Below, one piece after another: positions 27,422-35,621 of a stretch of DNA of 64,000 bases. Within the stretch, counting starts at the first letter, position 1. Each line of letters begins with the position of its first letter. The position numbers and the translations under genes were made by a program. The DNA is taken from contig LNEO01000277.1 of NCBI GenBank assembly GCA_001465015.1, positions 1 through 64,000 of the forward strand, read 5' to 3'. The notes beneath the pieces are model-generated. The model was given only the letters and a program-made list of their open reading frames with translations. It was not told the DNA's origin and searched no databases. This DNA comes from Deltaproteobacteria bacterium Ga0077539 (GTDB lineage: Bacteria; Myxococcota_A; Polyangia; Polyangiales; Ga0077539).

Positions 27422-28522
27422 CTAGCTCTTTTCGGCCCTCGCGCGTAGCTCTGCAGAGAGCGCCACGGCGTCAGCGCTTCGCCACACGGCGTCGAGCGTC
27501 GCTGCGTCGGTGATCGGCGCGGGCGGAGCGCTCTGTCGCATCGCTCGTAGTCGCCCGCCCGCTTCGCTGAGACGATCGGCGAACGCGGCGTCGGTCCTCG
27601 CGCGAGCGGCGAGCGCGAGCCGCGCGAGCTCGTGTGAGTCGATGTCCGTGCACACGAGCAGCGCGTCGCAGCCAGCTTCGATCGAGCGCACGGCGCTGTC
27701 GGCGATGCCGTAGCGGTCGGCCACGGCCTTCATGTGAAGATCGTCGCTGAAGCACACTCCGGCGAACCCGAGCTCTCTTCGCAAGAGGTCTGTCACGATC
27801 TTCTTCGAGAGCGTCGCTGGCAGGTCCTTCTCGACTCCTTCGAAGACGACGTGCGCGGTCATCACGCTCGCGACGCCCGCCGCGATCGCCGCGCGAAAGG
27901 GCGGGAGCTCGATCGCGTCGATGCGCGCGCGATCGTGCCGAAGCACGGGCAACGCGAGGTGGCTGTCGAGCTCGGTGTCTCCGTGCCCTGGAAAGTGCTT
28001 GGCGCACGCGAGCACTCCGCTCGATCGCAGCCCCTCGATCGCTGCCACGACGTGCGTCGCGCACTTGTGTGGGTCGCGCGAAAACGAGCGATCTCCGATC
28101 ACGGGGTTGGCCGGATTCGAATCGACGTCCGCGACCGGAGCGAAGTCCGTCGTGCACCCGAGCGCCGCCAGCTGCGCGCCGAGCAGCGCGAGGGCGCGGC
28201 GCGTCAACGACCCATCGTCGTACTCGCCGAAGCGACGCATCGGAGGCAGCTCGACGAGCGGGGCGCGCAGCCTGGCGACCCGGCCTCCCTCCTGGTCGAT
28301 CGACACGAGCGGAGGAGCCTGCGAGCCCGTTCGCGCGGCGGACACGAGGCCGTCGACGAGCCGCGCGAGCTGCAACGGCGACTCGATGTTGCGTTTGAAG
28401 ATCGTCACGCCCGCGAGGCGCCCGTCGGCGATCCGCGAGAGGAGCTCGGACGGGGCGACGAGACCGTCGAATCCGCCCACGATGACAGCGCCTGCGAGGC
28501 GATCGTAGTCGTCGAGTGCCAT
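27422..28522 (-). CDS. nagZ: Beta-N-acetylhexosaminidase (GH3)
   Basis: 366 residues. GH3 NagZ signatures: SIDQEGGRVARLR, KHFPGHGDTELDSH with the catalytic His, and GVCFSDDLHMKAV with the nucleophile Asp. It removes GlcNAc from peptidoglycan fragments during cell-wall recycling in the cytoplasm; no signal peptide is seen. The ATG at 28522 gives the expected N-terminus; it is divergent from a CAP-domain lipoprotein gene (61-bp gap). The symbol is by family match. Confidence 0.92.
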   Translation of the reverse strand: MALDDYDRLAGAVIVGGFDGLVAPSELLSRIADGRLAGVTIFKRNIESPLQLARLVDGLVSAARTGSQAPPLVSIDQEGGRVARLRAPLVELPPMRRFGEYDDGSLTRRALALLGAQLAALGCTTDFAPVADVDSNPANPVIGDRSFSRDPHKCATHVVAAIEGLRSSGVLACAKHFPGHGDTELDSHLALPVLRHDRARIDAIELPPFRAAIAAGVASVMTAHVVFEGVEKDLPATLSKKIVTDLLRRELGFAGVCFSDDLHMKAVADRYGIADSAVRSIEAGCDALLVCTDIDSHELARLALAARARTDAAFADRLSEAGGRLRAMRQSAPPAPITDAATLDAVWRSADAVALSAELRARAEKS

Positions 28523-28583
28523 GGTGCGGCGCTTATACTGCGAGCTTCGTCGGCCGTCGCGATTCGTGCCACAATCTGTCGCT

Positions 28584-29642
28584 ATGGCTTGGTTCGGGTT
28601 GCCCTTCGCGCGTGGGCGTTCGCTCGCCGTTGTGTGTGCATCGTTCACGCTCGTCGCCGCTTGCGGCGGGCCCATGATGATGCCCACCGAAGATGGAGGC
28701 GCTGTTCGTCCGACGAACTGCAGCAACCCCTGCGTGTGCGCCGATCGTGGCCCTCCCGATTATCGCTACGAGGCAACCGGGGCACCCGCGGCCACCGCCA
28801 GCGCCGATCAGCGCGCCGCGCTCGTGAGGACCAACCGATGGCGAACGGCCGCAGGGCTGGCGCCGGTCGATGGAAACTCGCAGGTCGACGACGCCGCGAC
28901 GCAACACGCGCAGTTCATGGCGAGCAATCAGCAGTCGTGTTGGCCCGGCGCGCACAATCAAAGCAACGCCGCTGGATGCATGGGCTTCACGGGCCGCGAT
29001 CCCGGGGCGCGGATCACCGCTGCAGGCTACACATGGAGCACCTACGGCGAGGTGATCGACTGGGCGTCGACGCCAGAGAGCGCCGTGGACGAGTGGCTTT
29101 GGACCGTCTACCACCGCCAGCCGTTCATGCGCTTCGAGTACGTGCACATCGGCTATGGCCGCGTGCGCGGTCCCTTCAACGGGCGCGAGGCGTTTCACAA
29201 CGTGATGAACTTCGCGTCGCCGCGCGGCGGCGCGACGCCGACGCGACCTGCGGCCTTCGTGGTGTTTCCCGTGCCGGGGCAGACCGACGTTCCGCCTGGC
29301 TTTCGCGGGGACCTCGAGGGGCCCACGCCGCCGGCCCCAGGGACGCTGGGCGTCTGGCCGCGCGGGCTCTCGTCGGGCACAGTCGTGTCCGCTCACTTCA
29401 ACGACAGCAACTACGAGGTCGCCGAGCACGAGCTCTATCGCTCTTCGCCCAGCAACAACCAGTGCGAGCCCGTCGAGCACACGTTCATTTCGCGGGCCAA
29501 CGACATGAACCTCCGCAACGGCAAGGACGTGTTTCTCTACGCCAACCAGCAGCTCCCGGCGCAGACCGAGTTCGTCGTTCGCCTCCGGGGCGTGGTCAAC
29601 GGGGCCAATTTCGAGCGCACATGGGCGTTCACCACCCGCTGA
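28584..29642 (+). CDS. CAP (SCP/PR-1) domain lipoprotein
   Basis: 352 residues. Lipoprotein signal with lipobox VAAC, then a CAP domain: RAALVRTNRWRTAAGLAPV, DAATQHAQFM, TYGEVIDW and FMRFEYVHIGYGR, matching the four conserved elements (the E and both His-containing parts). The C-terminal ~130 residues look like an Ig-like beta domain. Such proteins are extracellular; their bacterial function is mostly unknown. The ATG at 28584 is chosen since it begins the signal peptide. Confidence 0.85.
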   Translation: MAWFGLPFARGRSLAVVCASFTLVAACGGPMMMPTEDGGAVRPTNCSNPCVCADRGPPDYRYEATGAPAATASADQRAALVRTNRWRTAAGLAPVDGNSQVDDAATQHAQFMASNQQSCWPGAHNQSNAAGCMGFTGRDPGARITAAGYTWSTYGEVIDWASTPESAVDEWLWTVYHRQPFMRFEYVHIGYGRVRGPFNGREAFHNVMNFASPRGGATPTRPAAFVVFPVPGQTDVPPGFRGDLEGPTPPAPGTLGVWPRGLSSGTVVSAHFNDSNYEVAEHELYRSSPSNNQCEPVEHTFISRANDMNLRNGKDVFLYANQQLPAQTEFVVRLRGVVNGANFERTWAFTTR

Positions 29643-29704
29643 ACGTCTGTCGCCGCTGTACAGCTCCATTTGCTTCCGAGCCTGCCAACGGATAGGCTGC
29701 AACT

Positions 29705-30583
29705 GTGAATCGTCGGATCGCCTCTATCGCTCCCCTGCTCTTCGTCGGCGCTTGCGTCGGCGGGCCGCAAATGGGCGAACTTGCTAGCGATCCAGCGCTC
29801 GACACCCAGCGCACCTCCGCGTTGCTCGTCGTCGAGCGCCGCGCGACGATCCCTTCGACCTCCTCTCCTCACGCAGCGCAAGTCGGGGCGCGGTTCGTTC
29901 AGTTCACGGGCGTCGCCCGAGGGGCGTTGCCCGAGCTGCTCGGGACCCCAGCGATTCCCGAGGCTGTCGGCTGTCGTCAGCAAGAGCCGCGTGAGTCCGA
30001 CCAGAGCTCCCGAGCCGAGGTTCGACTGCTCGACGTCGGAGCGCTCGAAGTGCGCTCGGGAGCGCACACGCTGGCGCTCGAGCCTCGTCGACTCCCGGAT
30101 CTCTTTCGTGTCGTGTCCGGCGTCGTGTACGCCGCAGAAGGCGACATCGAAGGGTCACGTTGGCAGTTTCACGCTGCGGGCAACAGCACCGCGCGCATCC
30201 CTGCGTTCGACGTCGAGGCCCAGGCGCCCGAGGCGCTCTCGGGGCTGGCCGTGGACGAGCACGCGATCACCGCAGACAACGCCGTCGTGCGGCTGCCGCG
30301 CGGCGCGTTTTCGCTGCGATGGCGCCGCGGCGACGCAGCGGACTTCGTCGTCGCTCACTTCGAAGGCGGCGCGACGGACCACTCGGTTCCAGTCATCTGT
30401 TCGGCCCGTGACGACGCCGGCGCTCTCGAGATCGACGCGGCCTGGTCCGATCGCATCACGCGCACCGCCGCGTTGGGACGACTCGTCGTGCACCGCGTCC
30501 GCGTGAGGCCCTTCACGATCGCCAACGTCGACAACGCCGCGGTCGTCTTCGACTCGGCCGTCACGTTGCGCCTCGGCGAGTGA
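29705..30583 (+). CDS. Putative lipoprotein of unknown function
   Basis: 292 residues, GTG start. Short signal peptide with lipobox VGAC (Cys17). The mature protein is beta-rich without membrane segments; no family is recognised. It follows the CAP-domain gene by 62 bp on the same strand and converges on the J-domain protein gene. ACCCG-GCGT-CGGGT just past its stop could form a tiny hairpin. Confidence 0.68.
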   Translation: MNRRIASIAPLLFVGACVGGPQMGELASDPALDTQRTSALLVVERRATIPSTSSPHAAQVGARFVQFTGVARGALPELLGTPAIPEAVGCRQQEPRESDQSSRAEVRLLDVGALEVRSGAHTLALEPRRLPDLFRVVSGVVYAAEGDIEGSRWQFHAAGNSTARIPAFDVEAQAPEALSGLAVDEHAITADNAVVRLPRGAFSLRWRRGDAADFVVAHFEGGATDHSVPVICSARDDAGALEIDAAWSDRITRTAALGRLVVHRVRVRPFTIANVDNAAVVFDSAVTLRLGE

Positions 30584-30611
30584 TCAACCACCCGGCGTCG
30601 GGTCGCGAAGT

Positions 30612-32381
30612 TCACCGCTTGAACAGCTTCGAGAAGAGACCGCCCGCCGTCGGCTTCTCGGGCGTCGCCTTCGTCGGCTCAGCCTTCTTCGGCTCGCTGC
30701 GAGAGCGCATCTCCGCGAGCCGTACTTCGCGCGCGGCGTCGATGTTCTTCGGGTTGGCCTCGAGCGCGAGCTTGAAATGCGCGGCCGCCTTTCCGGCGTC
30801 TCCCTTTCGCTTGTAGCCCTGCGCGAGCAGCGTATGGGCGCGATCGTTTTTCTCCGAGAGGGCGACGGCCTCGAGCAGCAACGCGATCGCTTCGTCGACG
30901 AGCTCGGCGTTGCCTCGCTCGAGCAGCACCCCCGCGAGGGCGGTGAGCACCGACGGGTCTTCTCGGTGCAGCGCGAGGGCCTCGCGCGCGAGCTTCTCGG
31001 CCTCGTCGAACTCGCGGCGCTTGCCGTGAATGTCTGCCTTTTGCGCGAGCGTCGAGGCCTCGAGCATCGCGTTGACCTTGCGCTGCGCCGCTGGCGTCCC
31101 GCCGCCGTCCGCGGCGATTCGGTTGTATCGCGTGCGCAGCGCTTCGTCCGACAGCGTCTGGTGCGCCTCGTTGATCATCCCGAACACGCGCTGATACGCC
31201 TCTTTCGCTGCCGGCGTCGCGCGGTCCGGGTGCCACTTCGCTGCGAGCTTCATGAACGCGCCGCGAATGTCGTCGCTCGACGCGGTCTTGGTGAGCCCGA
31301 GCATCTCGTAGAATGTCTGCTCGTCCATCTGCCGCAAGAGCACGTCGGCTTCGAGCGCCTTGGGATCGACGGTCCCGAGCGCTCGCGGCGGCGGTGGCGT
31401 GGCGGACGCGCTCGCTACTGGAGGTTTCAGCGGCACTCCGGACGCGGGCGTCGCCATCGGAGCTCTCGGTGTCGCTCCTGACGCGGGCGTCGGGGTCGGG
31501 GGCCTCGGCGTCGCGGCTGTTGGCTGAACCGGCAGAGAGGCTTGCAGGGGCGTCGGCGCTTGCGGTGGCGGCGCTGCTTTCGCTGGCGTCGGCGCTTGCG
31601 GAGGGGGCGGAGGAGCGAGCGAGCTTCGCGCGGTCGAGTCGACTTCGACCTGCTTGGACGTGAGCAACACGTACGCGAGCAACCGGGCGAGGTCGGGGTC
31701 CTTCGAGAAGGACTGGAGCTCGCGGACCGTCGCAGGTCCGAGCCTGAGCACGTCGAGGGTGGCCTGGATGTCCGCTGCAAACTCGAACGCGTCGAGCTGC
31801 GCGTTGGTCCTGAGCACGAGCGGGGCGTCGCCCGCGCGAGCGAGGACTTGATCGATCGCGGCGTGCGGCGGCGATGCGCTCACGCCCCGCCACACGATCG
31901 AGAGCACGTCCACCGAGTAGCGCTCTCGCCCGAAGCTCTGCAGCAGATCGACGTCCTGGTAGAAGCGATAGGTCGCGTTTCCCAGCGAGAAGATCCGCAG
32001 CGCGCGACGATGGTTTTGCTGAGCGAGCGTCTCGACGATGGTGCGCTCGTCGCATAGGCCCATCTCGACGAAGATCTCGCCGACGAGCTGCTTCGACGAC
32101 TGCAGCACCGTGTCGACGTCCTTTCTCTCTGCGTTGGCGACGCGCTTGTTCTCGACGAGCAGGTCGCCGAGCTTGTCGACGCCCGTCGCGATCCACGATT
32201 GCGCGAGCGCGCCTTGCTCGAAGATGAAGAAGTGCTCGCCGGCGAGCGGACCGCCCGCAGGACCGTCGACCGAGAGCGTGCCGTTGAGGCTGTGCTCGCG
32301 GATGTAGAGCAGCACGTGCGCGAACGGCGTCTTGCCGAAGCGACCCTCGGCGGTCGGGTGTGGACGACTGGGGCTGGTCAC
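30612..32381 (-). CDS. PATAN-like (DUF4388)/J-domain/TPR protein
   Basis: 589 residues. The N-terminal ~240 residues resemble the PATAN/DUF4388 domain often found in myxobacterial regulators (F-A-H-V-L-L-Y-I near residue 20, F-I-F-E-Q-G-A-L near 52). A Pro/Ala/Thr-rich linker (about 255-340) comes next, then a J-domain (FYEMLGLTKTASSDDIRGAF, HPD at 384-386) and C-terminal TPR repeats (about 430-570). The J-domain predicts stimulation of an Hsp70 ATPase; the partner is not adjacent. GTG start. It begins 17 bp after cysS on the same strand, so is probably in its operon. Confidence 0.85.
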   Translation of the reverse strand: MTSPSRPHPTAEGRFGKTPFAHVLLYIREHSLNGTLSVDGPAGGPLAGEHFFIFEQGALAQSWIATGVDKLGDLLVENKRVANAERKDVDTVLQSSKQLVGEIFVEMGLCDERTIVETLAQQNHRRALRIFSLGNATYRFYQDVDLLQSFGRERYSVDVLSIVWRGVSASPPHAAIDQVLARAGDAPLVLRTNAQLDAFEFAADIQATLDVLRLGPATVRELQSFSKDPDLARLLAYVLLTSKQVEVDSTARSSLAPPPPPQAPTPAKAAPPPQAPTPLQASLPVQPTAATPRPPTPTPASGATPRAPMATPASGVPLKPPVASASATPPPPRALGTVDPKALEADVLLRQMDEQTFYEMLGLTKTASSDDIRGAFMKLAAKWHPDRATPAAKEAYQRVFGMINEAHQTLSDEALRTRYNRIAADGGGTPAAQRKVNAMLEASTLAQKADIHGKRREFDEAEKLAREALALHREDPSVLTALAGVLLERGNAELVDEAIALLLEAVALSEKNDRAHTLLAQGYKRKGDAGKAAAHFKLALEANPKNIDAAREVRLAEMRSRSEPKKAEPTKATPEKPTAGGLFSKLFKR

Positions 32382-32398
32382 GGTGAGGCCTTCGTACG

Positions 32399-33970
32399 TT
32401 ACACGATGCGCCAGACGGTGCCGCCAGCCTCGTCGCGGAGCTCGATCCCGCGCTCGATGAGCGTCGCGCGGATCGTGTCAGATCGAGCAAAATCCTTGTT
32501 CTTTCGAGCGTTCATCCGCTCGGTCACGAGCGCGTCGATCTCGGCCACGTCGATCTTGCGCTGCCTGGCTCGGCGCTCGCGCACCTGTCGGGCGAAGGCC
32601 GCCGGCTCACCGTTGGCGATCCCGAGCACTGAGGCAGTGTGCTCGAGCGCCTCGAGGAGCGCGCGGGTCTCGACGGGGTCCTTGCGGTTCTGGTCGCACA
32701 GCTCGTTGGCGCGCTTGTAGAGCTCGGCGACTTGTGCGAGCGCGACGGGAGTGTTGAGGTCGTCGTCGAGCGCCTCGTCGAAGGCGCGAACGATCGCGCG
32801 GATCGGGTGAGCGTCGGTGGGGTCCTTGGCGCCTTGCGCCCTTTGCGCGCGGGCGTTCATGCGGGCGCGCGTGTCATAGAAGTACTCGACGCGACGCTCG
32901 GCCTCGTCGAGCAGCGGAAACCGCGTCGGTCGCAGGCCCTGCGCGTCGCGCTCGCCCGACTCGTCGACGACCACCTCGAAGTTCACGTCCGCGCGGTAGT
33001 GCGTCGCGAGGAGCCACAGCCGCACGGCCTCGGCGTCGACGAGCGCGAGGAGGTTTCGCAAGATCATCGCGTGGCGGATCTCTGGCGGATACGAGGACGC
33101 CTCGCTCTTGGCCATCTTCTTTCCGTTCACGAGGATCATGGCGTTGTGCATCCACGACGAGGCGAAGGGCGCGCCGTTGCTCGCCTCGCTCTGCGCGATC
33201 TCGTTTTCGTGGTGCGGAAACTTCAGATCGAGGCCGCCTCCGTGCAGGTCGAACGAATCGCCGAGCCACTTCTTCGCCATCGCCGAGCACTCGATGTGCC
33301 AGCCCGGCCTGCCTTCGCCCCACGGCGACGGCCATCGCGCGTCGGGCTGCTCGTGCGCCTTGGCTGCCTTCCACAGCGCGAAGTCGAGCTTGGACTCTTT
33401 GACGTCCGCGTCGTTCTTGCGAGAGACGTCGCCTTGCTCGAGGTCTTCGACGGTCTGCTTCGAGAGCTTTCCGTAGTCCGCGAAGCTCTTGACGCGAAAG
33501 TACACGTCGCCATCGGAGACGTACGCGTGGCCCTTCTCGACGAGCTTCTCGATCATCGCGATGATCTCGGGCAGGTGCTCGCTCACGCGCGGCTGATGAT
33601 CGGGCGCGACGCACCCGAGCGACGCGACGTCTTCGCGATACGCCACGACGAAGCGCTCGGCGAGCGCGCGGGGAGACTCCCCCGTCTGCGCGGCGGCCTG
33701 AATGATCTTGTCGTCGATGTCCGTAAAGTTACGGACGTAGGTGACCTTCGTCCCCGCGGCTCGCAAGTGGCGCACGAGCGTGTCGAACACGACCGCGGGC
33801 CTGGCGTTGCCGAGGTGGATCAGGTTGTAGACCGTCGGACCGCACGCGTAGATCGAGCACTCTCCGGCCGACTTCTGCGGAAGCGGGATGAGCGAGTTCG
33901 AGAGCGTATCGTGGACGTGAAAGTGGCTCGAGCGGGTCGAGCGCGACGGGCGTGACGGTAGGTCAGTCAT
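32399..33970 (-). CDS. cysS: Cysteinyl-tRNA synthetase
   Basis: 523 residues, slightly long for the family. Class I signatures: [17 protein letters not shown] (HIGH variant HLGN) and [10 protein letters not shown] (KMSKS variant KMAKS). Zinc ligands are present in the CGP Cys and the W-H-I-E-C-S and H-H-E-N-E segments. It charges tRNA-Cys. The N-terminus has about 20 extra Ser/Arg/His-rich residues before the core. ATG at 33970, divergent from hisD by 69 bp. Confidence 0.97.
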   Translation of the reverse strand: MTDLPSRPSRSTRSSHFHVHDTLSNSLIPLPQKSAGECSIYACGPTVYNLIHLGNARPAVVFDTLVRHLRAAGTKVTYVRNFTDIDDKIIQAAAQTGESPRALAERFVVAYREDVASLGCVAPDHQPRVSEHLPEIIAMIEKLVEKGHAYVSDGDVYFRVKSFADYGKLSKQTVEDLEQGDVSRKNDADVKESKLDFALWKAAKAHEQPDARWPSPWGEGRPGWHIECSAMAKKWLGDSFDLHGGGLDLKFPHHENEIAQSEASNGAPFASSWMHNAMILVNGKKMAKSEASSYPPEIRHAMILRNLLALVDAEAVRLWLLATHYRADVNFEVVVDESGERDAQGLRPTRFPLLDEAERRVEYFYDTRARMNARAQRAQGAKDPTDAHPIRAIVRAFDEALDDDLNTPVALAQVAELYKRANELCDQNRKDPVETRALLEALEHTASVLGIANGEPAAFARQVRERRARQRKIDVAEIDALVTERMNARKNKDFARSDTIRATLIERGIELRDEAGGTVWRIV

Positions 33971-33975
33971 TCTGC

Positions 33976-33991
33976 GCGTATAGTCATACGC
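33976..33991. promoter_or_regulatory. Palindrome in the cysS/hisD divergent promoter
   Basis: GCGTAT-AGTC-ATACGC is a perfect 6-bp inverted repeat in the 69-bp gap between the divergent genes. It contains TATAGT on the + strand and TATGAC/TATACG on the - strand, so may overlap a -10 element. A second TATAGT lies at 34024-34029 before hisD. Confidence 0.3.
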
Positions 33992-34039
33992 CCGAGAGCA
34001 GTCGAGGTGAACGCTCGACTGTGTATAGTCCCCGCCGCG

Positions 34040-35311
34040 ATGCAAATCTTCGAAGAGCGAGAGAGCGGCTACCACCGAGCGCTCTCGGATCTCAAGGACC
34101 GGGGTGACAGCGACCTCGCGCGCGTCGAGCCGGCGGTCGCGGCGATCCTCGATGAGGTCAAGCGCGGCGGAGACGCGGCCCTCGTAGCCATCACCGAGCG
34201 CGTCGACAAGCGCGTCCCCGAGCCGCTGTCTTTTGACAAGCCCGCGATGGAGCGCGCCCTCGCCGCGATGCCCTCCGTCGAGCGCAGCGCGCTCGAGCTC
34301 GCCGCGCGCCGCGTCCGTGCCCTGCACGAGCACCAGCGAGACCAGTCCTATCGCTTCACCGACGGCGACGGGGTCGAGCTGGGATGGCGCGTTCGGCCGC
34401 TCGAGCGCGTGGGCGTCTACGCGCCAGGAGGCAAGGCGCGATACCCATCCAGCGTGCTCATGGCGGCGATTCCCGCGCGCGTCGCGGGCGTCAAGGAGCT
34501 TTACGTCACTTCGCCGAGGCCCACGGGCGAGGTGTTGGCAGCGGCGTTTCTCGCGGGCGTCGACCGGGTGTTCGACCTCGGCGGCGCGGTGGCGGTCGGG
34601 GCTCTCGCGTTCGGGACCGAGAGCGTTCCTCGCGTCGACAAGATCGTCGGGCCGGGCAACTTGTACGTGACCGCGGCGAAGAAGCTCGTGTTCGGCAGGG
34701 TCGCGGTCGACGGCCTCGCCGGGCCCAGTGAGATTCTGGTGGTGTGCGACGACGAGGCGGATCCTCGAGTGGTCGCTGCGGATCTCTTGTCGCAAGCCGA
34801 GCACGACGAGGCCGCGTATCCGCTGCTCGTCACGGTGTCGCGGGCGATGGCCGATCGCGTGGTGAGCGAGGTCGAGCGGCAGCTCGAAGTCCTTCCGCGC
34901 AAGAGCGTCGCCGAGGTGAGCGTGCGCGAGCACGGGTATGTGTTCGTCGCGAGCTCGCTCGACGAAGCGGCGCGCGTGGCCACGGTGCTCGCGGCAGAGC
35001 ACCTCGCGCTCCTGGTGCGCGACCCCGAGGCGCTCTTTGCGAAGATCGACGCGGCAGGCGCGGCGTTTCTCGGGGATTTTACGCCCGAAGCCGCGGGCGA
35101 CTACCTCGCCGGGCCGTCCCATGTGCTCCCGACAGGGGGCGCCGTTCGATTCTCGTCGCCGCTGGGCGTGTACGACTTCGTCACGCGGACGTCGGTGATT
35201 CGCTATTCACGAGAGTCGCTCGAGCGTCACGCGGACGCGATCGTCGCGCTCGCGAGGCTCGAGGGGCTCGAGGCCCACGCTCGGGCGGTGCTCGTGCGCA
35301 CCCAACGCTGA
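34040..35311 (+). CDS. hisD: Histidinol dehydrogenase
   Basis: 423 residues, standard length. Family signatures: GPGNLYVTAAK, GLAGPSEILVV, DLLSQAEHDEAAYPLLVT (with the zinc/catalytic Glu-His region) and GPSHVLPTGG. It catalyses the last two oxidations of histidine synthesis with NAD+ and Zn2+. ATG at 34040; a GTG at 34007 is in frame but adds no family sequence. No other his gene is nearby, so it is an isolated locus. Confidence 0.97.
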   Translation: MQIFEERESGYHRALSDLKDRGDSDLARVEPAVAAILDEVKRGGDAALVAITERVDKRVPEPLSFDKPAMERALAAMPSVERSALELAARRVRALHEHQRDQSYRFTDGDGVELGWRVRPLERVGVYAPGGKARYPSSVLMAAIPARVAGVKELYVTSPRPTGEVLAAAFLAGVDRVFDLGGAVAVGALAFGTESVPRVDKIVGPGNLYVTAAKKLVFGRVAVDGLAGPSEILVVCDDEADPRVVAADLLSQAEHDEAAYPLLVTVSRAMADRVVSEVERQLEVLPRKSVAEVSVREHGYVFVASSLDEAARVATVLAAEHLALLVRDPEALFAKIDAAGAAFLGDFTPEAAGDYLAGPSHVLPTGGAVRFSSPLGVYDFVTRTSVIRYSRESLERHADAIVALARLEGLEAHARAVLVRTQR

Positions 35312-35568
35312 CCGGTTTGCTCGAAGGCGGGACGCTGACGGATGAGTCACTGAACAAATGTCAAGCATACGATGTGGGTGTGCATCGGGATTCCGTCGCC
35401 CCCATCCCCGTCAGGAAACTAACAGCAGCGGGAATAACCGCGCGATTGTGCGCGCAGAGCATTGAGAATTCTGGGGGGTGGGGGTATGGCATCGGCCCTG
35501 CATTAGCTCCCTTGTCACGGCGTAGGGTCCACGTCGTGGTGTTTTTGTAACGTTTGGAAACGCGGCCC

Positions 35569-35618
35569 TTCCTCCAGGAGCAATGAGGCTCCCGGGAAGG
35601 AGCCTGCACGAGGAGGAA
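35569..35618 (+). promoter_or_regulatory. Structured leader that could mask the zincin ribosome-binding site
   Basis: TTCCTCC (35569-35575) is fully complementary to GGAGGAA (35612-35618), the Shine-Dalgarno of the large zincin gene. Nested between them is a perfect hairpin, GGCTCC-CGGGAA-GGAGCC (35587-35604). If formed, the outer 7-bp helix would hide the ribosome-binding site. The rest of the 310-bp gap (35312-35568) is a non-coding stretch with a G-run (near 35471-35485) and no clear gene. Confidence 0.45.
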
Positions 35619-35621
35619 TAG

